Assembly (NCBI RefSeq): GCF_002913045.1
Contig: NZ_PPAF01000041.1
Coordinates: forward strand, 1-64,000
Reading direction: 5' to 3'
From: Campylobacter concisus
Lineage (GTDB): Bacteria; Campylobacterota; Campylobacteria; Campylobacterales; Campylobacteraceae
Length of the DNA stretch: 64,000 nt
Within the stretch, counting starts at the first letter, position 1; the number at the start of each line of letters is the position of its first letter. Made by a program: the position numbers and the translations under genes. Positions 47,321 through 57,028 of the stretch are shown here, in pieces. The notes under the pieces are model-generated. The model did no database searches. It was given only the letters and a program-made list of their open reading frames with translations, and had not been told where the DNA came from.

Positions 47321-47346
47321 AACTAGCCCTTGTGGGCTAGTTTTAT
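47321..47346. terminator. Hairpin between nifU and miaA
   Basis: AACTAGCCC and GGGCTAGTT pair around TTGT, followed on the plus strand by TTTTATT. It terminates nifSU and, since it directly precedes the miaA stop on the other strand, could act in both directions. Confidence 0.75.
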
Positions 47347-48218
47347 TCTCTTAAGAATTTTAAAATTTCACTTCTAATTTGATTCAAATCACCCACAAAT
47401 TTTTTTTCAAACTGCGAGCGATTAAAGGTTCGCTGACGTTTTGCTAACTGAGCCGTGTGCGTAGCTATGAGCTCTTTAAGCTCGTTTTGAGAAATTTCTT
47501 TATTTAAAAATTGCTTGCACTCTTTTAAACCTATTGATTTTAGTGGTTTTGGCTCACTTTTGTATTTATTAAACAAAAATTTCGCCTCATCTACGAGCCC
47601 GGCTTCAAGCATGCCTTTTGTTCTCTTTTTGATACGTTCTCTAAGCTCATCTTTATCCCATAAAATTTCAAATATCGCTAGCTCTTTTATGATGCTCTCT
47701 TTAGTATTTTCTCTTAGCCAAATGCTTGGGATTTGGCTACTAAATTTATAAATTTGATACCACTTTTCGAGACGATAAGAGTCGTTTTGGCTAAATTTAC
47801 TTGCAAACTCAGGATCGATTTTTATAGCTAGTTTATAAATTTCTTCATTGCTTAAATTTAGCTCACATTTTGGCACATCTGGTGCAAGTCCGCTAAGCAT
47901 TGATTTTAGATAAAAGCCGCTGCCTCCTGTAATGATGAGTGGGCAGTCTTGTGAGCGCGCAAAATTCTTTGCATTTTTATAAATTTCAAAAAATGCCCCA
48001 ACGCTAAATTCTTCATCAGGATAAATTTCATCTACACCAAAGTGCTTTATAGTTTCAAGCTGCTCTTTATTTGGCTTTGCGCTGGCGATATCTATCTCTT
48101 TATAAAGTGCAAGCGAATCAAGACTTAAGATGACGCCATTAAGCTCCTTTGCAAGCTCAAATGCAAGATCGCTTTTGCCACTTGCCGTGGTGCCAATTAT
48201 TGCAAATTCTTTAAACAA
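47343..48218 (-). CDS. miaA: tRNA dimethylallyltransferase MiaA
   Basis: A 291-residue enzyme that adds a dimethylallyl group to A37 of tRNAs reading codons that start with U. The P-loop GTTASGKS is near the N-terminus, followed by [16 protein letters not shown], the tunnel motif GGSGFYLK and C-terminal KRQRTFNR. The start is TTG, supported by GAGGGC in the end of the upstream flavoprotein gene, which finishes two bases earlier. Confidence 0.95.
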   Translation of the reverse strand: MFKEFAIIGTTASGKSDLAFELAKELNGVILSLDSLALYKEIDIASAKPNKEQLETIKHFGVDEIYPDEEFSVGAFFEIYKNAKNFARSQDCPLIITGGSGFYLKSMLSGLAPDVPKCELNLSNEEIYKLAIKIDPEFASKFSQNDSYRLEKWYQIYKFSSQIPSIWLRENTKESIIKELAIFEILWDKDELRERIKKRTKGMLEAGLVDEAKFLFNKYKSEPKPLKSIGLKECKQFLNKEISQNELKELIATHTAQLAKRQRTFNRSQFEKKFVGDLNQIRSEILKFLRE

Positions 48219-48220
48219 GT

Positions 48221-49435
48221 CTAGCCCTCGTAAAACGAGCTAAAGAGTAAAATTTCATCATTTTCCTTGTTATTTTTACCATCTTTTATAAGACTTGCCA
48301 AAACACCGGCAAAATACGGAGCAAAGCTAAGTTCATTTAGTCCATAAGCTTGGTTATAGATCAAGTTACTATATATGTTATCGCGTCCAAGAGCTGGCTT
48401 ATCGTTTGAGCTAAGAAGCACGTAGTTTGCCCTAAAGCTAGGCTCTTTTAGCTCGCTTATGCCAAGATGTATCTTTAGCTCATTTAAAAATGCATTAATC
48501 TTTTCAGTTTTAACAAGCGTATCGATAGCGCCGACTTGTAAATTTGTAATAATCGTAACGCCATTTTTAGTTGGATAAATTTTGGCAAATAGATCATTTA
48601 AGATGATTGGTTTTTTAGGGATTTGTCCTTCGTTTAGGCTAAGATCAATGGTATAAAATTTAGCCAAAATCGCATTTATGCTCGTGCCTAGTTTATTTGA
48701 AAGCTCTAAATTTTTTGAAGCGATCACAAAGTTATCGGCCTCATATTCGCCGTTATTGCCGGTAGCTTTTTGCACTATTTGCCCTTGCGTTTTTAGCTCA
48801 TAAATTTCATCATTTATAAATTTTGCTCCGAGAGAATTTAGCTCATTTATCAAAGCTTTTTTGAGCTCATTTGTGTCAATACTTGCGTTTTTGGCTAAAT
48901 TTATAGCGCCTTTTATGTTTTTATTTATTAGCCCAAAATTTGTAAGCTCTTTATCTACGCTTAAAATTTCTTGCTCGCTATGGGCAACCTTTATCTCATC
49001 AAGCCTTTTTTTAAAGCTTTCGTCATTGCTAAAAAGTAGATAAACGCCGCTCTCATCGAAATTTATCTGCGGATATTTGTTGTTTAAATCTCTTAAAATT
49101 TCAAAGCTTTTCTTACCAAATTTTGAAAACAAAATTTGCATCTTTTTGTCGTGAGCTTTGGTTGATTTAAGTGTAAAATTTGTCATCCAAGCTCTAAAAT
49201 TTTCATTTAAGCAAATACTTATATCAAGCTCGCTTTTTTTGCTAACTAGCCCCATAAATGAGCTAGATATCGCTCCATCTCTTGCAAGCGCTGTGGTGTT
49301 AAATGGGGTTAAAATTCCGCTTTCAAACTCATCTTTTTGGTTACTAATAACTAAAATTTCTTCGCCCTTTTTAGCTAGCTCAAGCGCCGTAAATAACGCA
49401 CTAAAACCATCTCCGATAATCGCTATTTTACTCAT
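48221..49435 (-). CDS. FAD-dependent oxidoreductase (DAO-like)
   Basis: A 404-residue flavoprotein with an N-terminal dinucleotide fold ([21 protein letters not shown]) and an overall length similar to D-amino-acid-dehydrogenase-like proteins. The substrate cannot be inferred; the C-terminal FAD motif is weak. Start chosen at the second of two adjacent ATG codons because it has a better distance from the AAGGG site. It is transcribed with miaA, 2 bp apart, and diverges from mqnP. Confidence 0.8.
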   Translation of the reverse strand: MSKIAIIGDGFSALFTALELAKKGEEILVISNQKDEFESGILTPFNTTALARDGAISSSFMGLVSKKSELDISICLNENFRAWMTNFTLKSTKAHDKKMQILFSKFGKKSFEILRDLNNKYPQINFDESGVYLLFSNDESFKKRLDEIKVAHSEQEILSVDKELTNFGLINKNIKGAINLAKNASIDTNELKKALINELNSLGAKFINDEIYELKTQGQIVQKATGNNGEYEADNFVIASKNLELSNKLGTSINAILAKFYTIDLSLNEGQIPKKPIILNDLFAKIYPTKNGVTIITNLQVGAIDTLVKTEKINAFLNELKIHLGISELKEPSFRANYVLLSSNDKPALGRDNIYSNLIYNQAYGLNELSFAPYFAGVLASLIKDGKNNKENDEILLFSSFYEG

Positions 49436-49501
49436 CATAACCCTTCATTTTAAATTACTCTCGCAATGATAATATAAATTTAGATTTAAAGCAAAATGGT
49501 G

Positions 49502-49507
49502 TAAAAT
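49502..49507 (+). promoter_or_regulatory. Predicted -10 element of mqnP
   Basis: TAAAAT with an upstream TG (GGTGTAAAATC), about 30 bp before the mqnP start in the divergent region shared with the flavoprotein gene. Confidence 0.45.
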
Positions 49508-49537
49508 CAGGCACTTTTTAAAAAGATGGAAATTTAT

Positions 49538-50398
49538 ATGATTAAAAAGCTAAAAGATATCGCAGAACTCATCGTTTTTAAGCACTCGGTTTTTGCCCTG
49601 CCCTTTATCTTTGTGGCGATGATAGTTGCGAGCAAGATAGAAAATGGCTCGGCTTGGTTTGGCTTTAAACTGCTTATTTTAGGCACTATTTGCGCAGTCA
49701 GCGCTAGAAATTTCGCCATGGCGTTTAACAGATATCAAGACGAGGACATCGACAAGCTAAACCCACGCACCGCAAGCCGTCCAAGCGTAGATGGGCGCAT
49801 CGGCAAGGGCAATATGCAGCTTTTCATCGCAGCAAACGCGCTTATCTTTATCATCTGCGCTTATTTTGTAAATTCGCTCGCATTTTGGCTAAGCTTCCCC
49901 ATACTTGCCGTGCTTGGTGGATATTCGCTATTTAAGCGATTTAGCGAGCTAGCGCACTTGGTGCTAGGCCTTAGTCTTGGACTTGCTCCTATCGCTGGCG
50001 TGGTCGCAGTGAGCGCTGATATACCGCTTTGGAGCGTACTACTTTGCCTTGGTGTGACATTTTGGGTGGCTGGATTTGACCTGCTTTACTCGCTTCAGGA
50101 TATTAAATTTGACCAAGAAAACAAGCTCTTTAGCATACCAGCCATTTATGGCGACAAGGCGACACTATTTTTATCAGCCATTTTTCACGCTCTAGCCTTT
50201 ATACTTTGGCTACTTTTTGCTTGGGCGGCTGGGCTTGGAGCGATGGCATTTTTTGGCATTGTGGTAAGCGGCGTGATATTATTTTTCGAGCACAGGATCG
50301 TAAGGTGCGACTTTAGCAAGATAGATCGGGCGTTTTTCACGCTAAATGGCTACTTGGGAATTTTATTTTTCATCTTTGTTTGGATAAGTGTATTATGA
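49538..50398 (+). CDS. mqnP: Menaquinone prenyltransferase MqnP
   Basis: A 286-residue UbiA-family membrane enzyme. It attaches the isoprenoid chain in the futalosine route to menaquinone, the quinone that complex I reduces. The two Asp-rich motifs NRYQDEDID and DLLYSLQDIKFD are visible among about eight membrane helices. Start set at MIKKLKDIAEL; an ATG four codons before is also possible. Its stop overlaps the next ATG (ATGA). Counterpart of Cj0164c. Confidence 0.92.
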   Translation: MIKKLKDIAELIVFKHSVFALPFIFVAMIVASKIENGSAWFGFKLLILGTICAVSARNFAMAFNRYQDEDIDKLNPRTASRPSVDGRIGKGNMQLFIAANALIFIICAYFVNSLAFWLSFPILAVLGGYSLFKRFSELAHLVLGLSLGLAPIAGVVAVSADIPLWSVLLCLGVTFWVAGFDLLYSLQDIKFDQENKLFSIPAIYGDKATLFLSAIFHALAFILWLLFAWAAGLGAMAFFGIVVSGVILFFEHRIVRCDFSKIDRAFFTLNGYLGILFFIFVWISVL

Positions 50399-50916
50399 GC
50401 GAAGTAAGGCTTTTTAAAGCGCCTCTTAGCATGGTTTATGAATGCGACAGAAGTGGGGATGAGAAATTTTTAAGAGAATTTAACTCTATCTTGCCAGGCG
50501 ACGAGGATGCGCTTGGAGCGTGGCTAAAGCGTGCAAAATCACGCGGCGAGACCAAAGAGAGCGACCAAGTCTTGCTAACGCTTGTCATTGAGCTTCATAG
50601 AAAGATCGACGCGCTTAGTGATTATATAAAAAATGAGCACAAGCAGTATCTGTCACTAAAAGAGAGCGCAGATATCGATGAGATCGGCTTTACGCATATA
50701 AAAATAAGCGAAGATAAATTTAAAAAAGATGAAATTTACTACGCAAGGATCGCGATACCTATCTTTCCAAAGAGAAATTTGAGCCTTTATCTAAGGGCGC
50801 AGGATGAGAGGCTAGCAAAGATAGAGAACATGCACGAAGAGGACGAGGCCGACTGGAACGCTTACGTGACGGCTAGAGAGCGTGTGATGATAAGAGAGCT
50901 TAGAGCGAATTCGTAA
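50395..50916 (+). CDS. Conserved cytosolic protein (Cj0163-like)
   Basis: A 173-residue protein without signal peptide or membrane helix, and with many charged residues. The first part has beta-like VRLFKAPLSMVY, the middle is helical, and the last third could be a PilZ-like barrel (IKISEDKFKKDEIYYARIAI), but I am not sure of this. The start at 50395 gives an ATGA overlap with mqnP. Position matches C. jejuni Cj0163c of unknown function. Confidence 0.8.
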   Translation: MSEVRLFKAPLSMVYECDRSGDEKFLREFNSILPGDEDALGAWLKRAKSRGETKESDQVLLTLVIELHRKIDALSDYIKNEHKQYLSLKESADIDEIGFTHIKISEDKFKKDEIYYARIAIPIFPKRNLSLYLRAQDERLAKIENMHEEDEADWNAYVTARERVMIRELRANS

Positions 50917-50925
50917 AGGAAAAAT

Positions 50926-51432
50926 ATGGAAATTTATTTTTTTTTAGGCTTTGGTATCGTTTTGGCGATAATAGTAGCTTTGATGTTGATAAAAGATAGT
51001 GAGACAAATAAAAAATTTGCGAGATTTGAGCGAGCGATAGAAAGCGTTATGCAAGAAAATTTCAATCTAAAAAAGCAAATTTCAATGCTTGAGGGCGAGG
51101 CGTTTAAAAATAGTGAACAATATGAGCCACTTAAAAAACAGATAAAAGAAAATATTGATTTGCAAATAAATGAAAAGATTGTACCAATAATTCGTGCAAT
51201 TAAGAGTATTGAGCGAGTAATTGATGATTTTGCAACAGAGCAAAAAGATAGGATAGTTAGTCTTGAAGAGAGAACAAGAGATATTAATAAAATCGCACCA
51301 AGCGTTATCAATGAAGAAGAGCAAATTTTAAAAATGTTTAAAGACGGGAAAAGTGCAGCGATGATCGCAAAGGACCTTCATGTTGGAATGGGGCGAGTCG
51401 AATTTGTGCTTAAATTTCATAAATTAGCCTAA
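50926..51432 (+). CDS. Membrane-anchored coiled-coil protein with HTH-like end
   Basis: A 168-residue protein. One membrane helix lies at residues 3-22, followed by a long coiled coil (about 28-125). The C-terminal 40 residues (KMFKDGKSAAMIAKDLHVGM) look like a helix-turn-helix of the kind seen in DUF6115-type proteins. Ten bp after its upstream neighbour, and ends in a hairpin. Function unknown. Confidence 0.8.
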   Translation: MEIYFFLGFGIVLAIIVALMLIKDSETNKKFARFERAIESVMQENFNLKKQISMLEGEAFKNSEQYEPLKKQIKENIDLQINEKIVPIIRAIKSIERVIDDFATEQKDRIVSLEERTRDINKIAPSVINEEEQILKMFKDGKSAAMIAKDLHVGMGRVEFVLKFHKLA

Positions 51433-51450
51433 ATTTACAGGCTAATTTTA
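51421..51450 (+). terminator. Hairpin after the mqnP operon
   Basis: AAATTAGCCT and AGGCTAATTT pair around AAATTTAC, overlapping the last codons of the coiled-coil gene. Only TTTTA follows, so termination may be moderate. Confidence 0.6.
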
Positions 51451-51529
51451 AAAAGACTAATCTACTCTTAAACTACAAAAATCGGCTTAAATTTTTATTT
51501 TGATTTAAATCTTTTAACATATAATTGAA

Positions 51530-51535
51530 AAAATT
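51530..51535 (+). promoter_or_regulatory. Predicted -10 element of the moaA operon
   Basis: TATAAT in AACATATAATTG, with AT-rich DNA upstream, lies 36 bp before the moaA start. Confidence 0.55.
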
Positions 51536-51570
51536 ATAAAAAGCTCTAACCAAGCTTAAGAAGGTGCTTT

Positions 51571-52539
51571 ATGCTAATCGATAAATATGGTCGGGTTGTT
51601 GATTATTTAAGGATTTCTGTAACTCAGCGTTGCAACTTTAGGTGTAGGTATTGTATGCCTACAACGCCATTTAGCTGGACGCCAAGAGAGAATTTATTAA
51701 CCTTTGAAGAGCTATTTTTATTTGTAAAAGTGGCTATCGATGAAGGTATAAAAAAAATAAGAATCACTGGCGGCGAACCGCTTGTGCGTAAGGATTTGGA
51801 CGTTTTTATAAAGATGATAAGTGATTATAATCCAGACATCGATTTAGCGCTTACTACAAATGGTTATATGCTTTCACATTTTGCCAAAAGGCTAAAAGAC
51901 GCTGGACTAAAGCGCATAAATATGTCGCTTGATACATTAAATGAGCAAAAGGCTAAATTTATCGCACAAAAAAGCGTTTTACACGAAGTTTTAGCTGGCT
52001 TTGAAGCAGCTCATGATGTTGGATTAAAGGTAAAAATTAACACTGTCGCACTAAAAGGCGTAAATGATGATGAGCTTATAAATTTGCTTGAGTTTGCCAA
52101 ATTTAGAGATTCTCAGATCAGATTTATTGAGTATATGGAAAATTCACACGCAAAAGATGATCTAAAAGGGCTAAGTAGCGATGAAATTTTAAAAATCATC
52201 TCACAAAAATATAATGTCACAAAAGATGGAAAACTACCAAATGCGCCTGCGTCTATTTATAGACTTGATGATGGTTATAAATTTGGTATCATAGATCCAC
52301 ACAAGCACGACTTTTGCGAGAGTTGCAACCGTATCAGGCTAAGTGCTGAAGGACTTTTGATACCTTGCCTTTACTTTGAAGAAGCACTAAGTATCAAAAA
52401 AGCAGTTGAAAAAGGTGATATCGTAGCTGCAAGTGAAATTTTAAGGCAAGTACTAGCAAACAAACCAAAAGAGAACAAATGGGCGATAGGTGCTAGCAAT
52501 GAAACCTCTTCGCGTGCCTTTTATCAAACTGGTGGTTGA
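51571..52539 (+). CDS. moaA: GTP 3',8-cyclase MoaA
   Basis: A 322-residue radical SAM enzyme, first step of molybdopterin synthesis. The N-terminal cluster is held by C21-x3-C25-x2-C28 (RCNFRCRYC), and the C-terminal cluster motif [13 protein letters not shown] with a later Cys is present. The protein ends in the conserved Gly-Gly (QTGG) needed for GTP cyclisation. Its stop overlaps the queE ATG (TGATG). Confidence 0.95.
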   Translation: MLIDKYGRVVDYLRISVTQRCNFRCRYCMPTTPFSWTPRENLLTFEELFLFVKVAIDEGIKKIRITGGEPLVRKDLDVFIKMISDYNPDIDLALTTNGYMLSHFAKRLKDAGLKRINMSLDTLNEQKAKFIAQKSVLHEVLAGFEAAHDVGLKVKINTVALKGVNDDELINLLEFAKFRDSQIRFIEYMENSHAKDDLKGLSSDEILKIISQKYNVTKDGKLPNAPASIYRLDDGYKFGIIDPHKHDFCESCNRIRLSAEGLLIPCLYFEEALSIKKAVEKGDIVAASEILRQVLANKPKENKWAIGASNETSSRAFYQTGG

Positions 52540-53294
52540 TGAGCAAAGAGCTAGAGCTAGTTGAAGCGTTTTTAAGTATCCAAGGCGAGGGGGCTTACCA
52601 GGGCAGACTTGCCATATTTTTACGCTTTTTAGGTTGCAACCTAAACTGCTCTGGCTTTGGCGTGCAAACAAAGTCTTTAAAAACTGGCGAAAGCTTACTA
52701 GGATGTGATAGTATAAGGGCTGTTTTTAAAGGGCATTTTAATTATAAAATTTACAGCGTAGATGAAATTTTAAGCTTAGTTGATAACCTATGTAAAGGCT
52801 TATTGCAAAAACCGATCATTGTTTTAACCGGTGGCGAGCCGCTCATCTGGCATGAAAATGAAAATTTTATAAATTTGGTAAAGAAATTGCTTGAAGATTA
52901 TGAAGTGCATTTTGAGACAAATGGCACTATCTTAATTGATTTTGCTAAATATGAAATTTATAAAAAATGCCATTTTGCACTTGGTGTAAAGCTAGCAAAT
53001 AGCGGAGTTAGCGAGCAAAAACGTATAAATTTAGACGCTATTTTAGCTATTAAAAATAATGCAAGAAGTAGCTTTTTAAAATTTGTCCTCTCGCGCTTTG
53101 ACAAAAGCGAGTTAGACGAAATTATAAATATAAAAAATCAAGTTGTTTTGCCGGTTTGGTGCATGGCAATAGGGGCGAATAAAGCTGAGCTTAACGAAAA
53201 TGCTTTAAAAACAGCAGAATTTGCCATAAAGTATGGATTTAACTACTCAGAGCGTATCCACATCAGGCTTTGGAGCGATAAAGAAGGTGTTTGA
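52539..53294 (+). CDS. queE: 7-carboxy-7-deazaguanine synthase QueE
   Basis: A 251-residue radical SAM enzyme that makes the deazaguanine ring in queuosine synthesis. SIQGEGAYQGR and TGGEPLIW are typical. The cluster cysteines appear to be C33, C37 and C56, a CX3CX18C spacing, instead of CX3CX2C; the long loop seems special to this group. The start at 52539 is the ATG overlapping the moaA stop. Next gene is queD, the preceding step in the same pathway. Confidence 0.88.
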   Translation: MSKELELVEAFLSIQGEGAYQGRLAIFLRFLGCNLNCSGFGVQTKSLKTGESLLGCDSIRAVFKGHFNYKIYSVDEILSLVDNLCKGLLQKPIIVLTGGEPLIWHENENFINLVKKLLEDYEVHFETNGTILIDFAKYEIYKKCHFALGVKLANSGVSEQKRINLDAILAIKNNARSSFLKFVLSRFDKSELDEIINIKNQVVLPVWCMAIGANKAELNENALKTAEFAIKYGFNYSERIHIRLWSDKEGV

Positions 53295-53875
53295 TGATTA
53301 TTAGAAAGCTTTTTAGATTTGAAAATGCACATATTGTGAGATTTTGTAGCTCAAAGCGTTGTAGGACTAGCATCCACGGGCACAGCTATGTGGCTGAAAT
53401 TTTACTTAGCTCAAATTTTCTTGATAACGCCGGCATGGTTTATGATTTTGGCTTAATGAAGCAAAACATAAAAACGATCATTGATAGTTTTGATCATGCT
53501 ACGACAATATTTTCAGGCGATAATGATGAGTATAAAAATGATTTAAAAAAGCACTCAGCAAGATGGATCGAGATCCCGCTAAATCCAAGTGCAGAGCAGT
53601 TTTGCCGCATATTTTTTGTACTCATAGAAAGACTACTTGAGCTTAGCGTGATGAACAACGGCGAGCGTGAAGTGAAGCTTCATAGCATTATCGTGCATGA
53701 GACTGATACAGGCTATGCACAGTGCTTTAAAGAGGACGCCGTAAATGCGCAAATGGGCGAGATAAAGCTAGATGAGATCAAATTTTCAGACGCTATCATA
53801 GAAGAGTGGGAAGATAAAAATTTATTCGAGAAAATGAAAAATAGGTTAAAAATAGAAATTCCAAAGGACGTTTGA
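53294..53875 (+). CDS. queD: 6-carboxytetrahydropterin synthase QueD
   Basis: A 193-residue enzyme that converts dihydroneopterin triphosphate to 6-carboxytetrahydropterin, the substrate of QueE. Zinc ligands are the His in FENAHIV and the two in IHGHSY, and a Cys/Arg-rich segment before them carries the catalytic Cys. It is longer than the usual 120 residues, with inserted helices like PTPS-related proteins in Campylobacter. TGATG overlaps on both sides. Confidence 0.9.
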   Translation: MIIRKLFRFENAHIVRFCSSKRCRTSIHGHSYVAEILLSSNFLDNAGMVYDFGLMKQNIKTIIDSFDHATTIFSGDNDEYKNDLKKHSARWIEIPLNPSAEQFCRIFFVLIERLLELSVMNNGEREVKLHSIIVHETDTGYAQCFKEDAVNAQMGEIKLDEIKFSDAIIEEWEDKNLFEKMKNRLKIEIPKDV

Positions 53876-54078
53876 TGAAAAAAATTATAACTTCTTTTTT
53901 ATTTATAGCTGGTCTATTTGTAGGTTGTGGAGATAAAGATGAGGCTAAAAATGATATTAGTGAGCCAGTGCCGAGTGACGTGACCATAGCTCAACCAGAC
54001 GCAAATGTCACAATCGATGAACAACTCCCACCTGAGCCAGTCGTCGAAGAGAACGAGCCTTCTAAAGATAAGAAATGA
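53875..54078 (+). CDS. Small lipoprotein
   Basis: A 67-residue lipoprotein with signal peptide MKKIITSFLFIAGLFVGC (lipobox LFVGC). The mature part is acidic and proline-rich, without a fold that I can see, like a flexible surface peptide. TGATG overlap with queD and ATGA overlap with the next gene, so it is in the operon. Position matches C. jejuni Cj0158c. Confidence 0.82.
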   Translation: MKKIITSFLFIAGLFVGCGDKDEAKNDISEPVPSDVTIAQPDANVTIDEQLPPEPVVEENEPSKDKK

Positions 54079-54476
54079 ACGAACATCTCTCCTCGCTTTT
54101 TGCATACACTTTGCCTTTTCATGTGACATTTTTTTATGCGCTAGTTGCCTGTAATATACTTTATTTAATACTTACCCAGTTTAGCAGCAATAGTAAAAAC
54201 TATGTGCTTCGTATAAGATATTTTTTACCGATTTATCATATGTTACTTAGTTTTCTTGTGCTAACCGGACTTATTTTATGGGCGTATTACGGATATGAGC
54301 TTAAATTTAATGCCATAAAAATGTTAATTATCTTAATAATTTTAATCGCACTTAGTGCCATAGGGTTTAAAAGGCTAAAAATTTATGCAGCTAATGGAGA
54401 CTTAGAGAAATTTAAAAAATTTGCCCTTATTAAGGGTTTTTGTGATCTTGGTTTAGTCGTAATTGCAGGGATTTAG
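54075..54476 (+). CDS. Membrane protein, four helices
   Basis: A 133-residue inner-membrane protein with four hydrophobic helices and the pattern of small CopD/heme-type membrane proteins (several His and Tyr), but no firm family. Translated with its neighbours: ATGA overlap upstream, and its stop is directly followed by the rsmE ATG. Matches Cj0157c by position. Confidence 0.82.
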   Translation: MNEHLSSLFAYTLPFHVTFFYALVACNILYLILTQFSSNSKNYVLRIRYFLPIYHMLLSFLVLTGLILWAYYGYELKFNAIKMLIILIILIALSAIGFKRLKIYAANGDLEKFKKFALIKGFCDLGLVVIAGI

Positions 54477-55133
54477 ATGAAATTTTTATATGATAAAAAT
54501 GCAGGTAATGAAAGCTTAAAGATAGTAAATGAAGCTTTTTTGCACCTAAAAGCTAGAAGAATGCAAGCTGGTGAGCGAATAAGCGTTAGAAATTTACGAG
54601 ATTTTAAAGAGTATATTTATGAAATTGATGAGATTGATAGGCGAAGTGCGAGCTTAAGTCTTGTCTTTGTCAGCTTAAATGGCGAGCAAAAATTCGACTT
54701 TACGATCGCTTGGGCTATCGTCGATCCAAAAACGATCGAAAAGACATTGCCATTTTTAAATGAACTTGGCGTTGGTAAAATAGCTTTTGTCTATACTAAA
54801 TTTTCTCAAGCAAATTTTAAGATAGATATTGAAAGGCTAAACTACATAAATGCTCTCTCTTGCGAGCAGTGCGGACGAACTTCACTAATGGAGTTTGAAG
54901 TTTATAAAAATTTGGACGAGCTAATGAGTGTTTATAAAAATGTCTCAGCTATAAATTTTGGTGGTAAAAGTTTAAATGAGAAAAAAGATGATGAGCTTTT
55001 AATAATCGGTCCAGAGGGTGGATTTAGCGAGGATGAGACGGCTAAATTTAAAAATAGCTACTGCCTAAATACTAAAAATATCTTAAGATCACAGACTGCG
55101 GTTATCTCAGTAGCGGCAAAATTCCTAGCTTAA
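54477..55133 (+). CDS. rsmE: 16S rRNA m3U1498 methyltransferase RsmE
   Basis: A 218-residue SPOUT methyltransferase. The knot motif IIGPEGGFSEDE and the C-terminal LRSQTAVISVAAKFLA are typical. Length is slightly below the usual 240. It follows a membrane protein gene with no gap and ends 80 bp before rpmE. Confidence 0.93.
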   Translation: MKFLYDKNAGNESLKIVNEAFLHLKARRMQAGERISVRNLRDFKEYIYEIDEIDRRSASLSLVFVSLNGEQKFDFTIAWAIVDPKTIEKTLPFLNELGVGKIAFVYTKFSQANFKIDIERLNYINALSCEQCGRTSLMEFEVYKNLDELMSVYKNVSAINFGGKSLNEKKDDELLIIGPEGGFSEDETAKFKNSYCLNTKNILRSQTAVISVAAKFLA

Positions 55134-55160
55134 TTTATTTGATTTTTAGATTTCTTTTTA

Positions 55161-55166
55161 TATAAT
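55161..55166 (+). promoter_or_regulatory. Predicted -10 element of rpmE
   Basis: TATAAT follows a T-rich tract (TTTCTTTTTA) and lies 51 bp before the rpmE start. Likely a promoter for rpmE-rsmI. Confidence 0.55.
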
Positions 55167-55216
55167 CAGCAACTTTTAATGTAGATAATTAGCCCAAAAA
55201 TAATAAAGGAAAAATG

Positions 55217-55417
55217 ATGAAAAAAGATATCCATCCAGAATACGTAGATTGCACTGTAACTTGTGCTTGCGGAAACACTTTTAAAACAAAGTCAAACAAA
55301 AGCGAGATCAGAATTGACATTTGCGACAAGTGCCACCCATTTTTCACAGGCAGCGAAAAGATAGTTGATAGTGCTGGCCGTGTTGAGAAATTTAAGAAAA
55401 AATACGCTCAAAAATAA
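55217..55417 (+). CDS. rpmE: 50S ribosomal protein L31
   Basis: A 66-residue protein of the zinc-containing type: cysteines in TCACGN and [10 protein letters not shown]. The second of two adjacent ATG codons is preferred because AAAGGA is at a better distance. It ends KKYAQK. Followed by rsmI after 3 bp. Confidence 0.95.
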
Positions 55418-55420
55418 GCC

Positions 55421-56236
55421 TTGCTCTACTTTATTCCTACTCCAATAGGAAATTTAGAAGATATCTCGCTTCGTGCGATTAGAATTTTGCGTGAATGCGA
55501 GATAGCTATTTGCGAAGATACAAGAGTTTGCAAAAGCCTTATAAATCTGCTAAACGAACGCTTTGACGCAAGTATAAATATATCAAAATTTATTCCATTT
55601 CACACTCATAATGAAGATGACTTTTTCACAAATTTAAGTGATGATTTTTTTAGCAGAAATGTAGCCTACATGAGCGATGCTGGTATGCCAGGTATCAGCG
55701 ATCCAGGCGTTAGCCTAGTAAGATACGCTCAAAAAAATAACATTGAATATGAGATTTTAAGTGGAGCAAATGCCGCACTTTTAAGTGTAGTCGCAAGTGG
55801 ACTTTGTGATAAGGAATTTGTCTTTTTGGGCTTTTTGCCAAACACTGGTAGAGATAGAGCCCTCGCTATCCAAAATGCTCTAAATTTAGCTTATCCAGCC
55901 GTTATTTACGAAAGCCCAAAACGCATACTAGGCTTAGTACAAAGTATCACAAATCTAGAACCTGAGAGAGAAATTTTTGCCATAAAAGAGGCCACTAAAA
56001 AATTTGAGACTAAATTTAAAGAAAAGGCTCAAAATTTAGCTCAAATTTTAGAAAAAGCAAATTTAAACGGCGAGTGGGCGGTTGTCATCTCAAAAAGTGA
56101 CAGAACAGCCACTCACAATATCACAAAAGATGAGATACTTTCGCTCGATCTTGCTCCAAAAGTAAAAGCAAAATTGCTTAACAAAATAACTGGAGAAGAT
56201 GTAAAAAAGATATATGATGAGCTTATAAAAGCTTAA
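55421..56236 (+). CDS. rsmI: 16S rRNA 2'-O-methyltransferase RsmI
   Basis: A 271-residue methyltransferase that modifies C1402 in the decoding centre. Family motifs FIPTPIGNLEDISLRA, CEDTR and SDAGMPGISDPG are present. The start is TTG, 3 bp after rpmE; there is no earlier choice. Length is normal. Confidence 0.95.
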   Translation: MLYFIPTPIGNLEDISLRAIRILRECEIAICEDTRVCKSLINLLNERFDASINISKFIPFHTHNEDDFFTNLSDDFFSRNVAYMSDAGMPGISDPGVSLVRYAQKNNIEYEILSGANAALLSVVASGLCDKEFVFLGFLPNTGRDRALAIQNALNLAYPAVIYESPKRILGLVQSITNLEPEREIFAIKEATKKFETKFKEKAQNLAQILEKANLNGEWAVVISKSDRTATHNITKDEILSLDLAPKVKAKLLNKITGEDVKKIYDELIKA

Positions 56237-56347
56237 ATTATAGGCTATAAAACTACTAAGTGATACTAAAACGAAAGTGTAAAATTTACTCTAGTTACAT
56301 ACAAAAATAAGTTAAATTTTAATTGACTTTAGCTACCATAAGTTACC

Positions 56348-57028
56348 ATGATAATATACGGAAAACAACTATTTTTACATATTTTGAACAAGCGACCACA
56401 GATACTAGAAGAGATATATCTCTCAAAGGAGTGTGACAAAAAACTCTTCTCTAAAATTTGTGGCACAGGCAAAAAAATTATTCGCTTGGATAATCAAAAA
56501 GCACAGTCTTTAGCTCGCGGTGGAAACCATCAAGGTTTTTTAGCGAATGTTAGTGAGTTTGAATTTTCAGACATTGCTGGGCTTAAAAAGCTAAATTTTA
56601 TCGCCATTCTTTACGGCATAAGCGATGTTGGCAATATCGGTGCTATCGCTAGAAGTGCCTATGCTCTAGGCTGTGAGGGTCTTGTGGTAGTGGCAAAAAG
56701 TATAAATATGCAAGGCGTTTTAAGATCAAGTAGTGGCGCTGCTTATGAGATACCAATAGCGATTTTTGAAGATGGGCTTAGTTTGCTAAATGAACTAAAG
56801 CAATTTGGTTTTAAAATTTATGCAACAGCAAGTAATGGAAAAAACGTAAAAGAGATGAAGTTTGCCGGCAAGAGAGCTTTGGTGATGGGCTCAGAGGGCG
56901 AAGGCATACCGCAAAAGGCTCTAGTAAAGTGTGATGAGTGTATTGGTATAAAGTTAAAAGAGGGCTGGGACTCCTTAAATGTAAGTGCAGCTTTTGCAAT
57001 AATTTGTGACAGGATGATAGATGAGTGA
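56348..57028 (+). CDS. rlmB: TrmH-family rRNA 2'-O-methyltransferase (RlmB-like)
   Basis: A 226-residue SPOUT enzyme. Knot motifs DVGNIGAIARSAYALG, MGSEGEGIP and SLNVSAAFAI are all visible. N-terminal substrate-binding domain is present but short. RlmB methylates G2251 of 23S rRNA; the exact target cannot be read from the sequence, so the symbol is probable only. It ends inside the start of the next gene (8-base overlap). Confidence 0.82.
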   Translation: MIIYGKQLFLHILNKRPQILEEIYLSKECDKKLFSKICGTGKKIIRLDNQKAQSLARGGNHQGFLANVSEFEFSDIAGLKKLNFIAILYGISDVGNIGAIARSAYALGCEGLVVVAKSINMQGVLRSSSGAAYEIPIAIFEDGLSLLNELKQFGFKIYATASNGKNVKEMKFAGKRALVMGSEGEGIPQKALVKCDECIGIKLKEGWDSLNVSAAFAIICDRMIDE

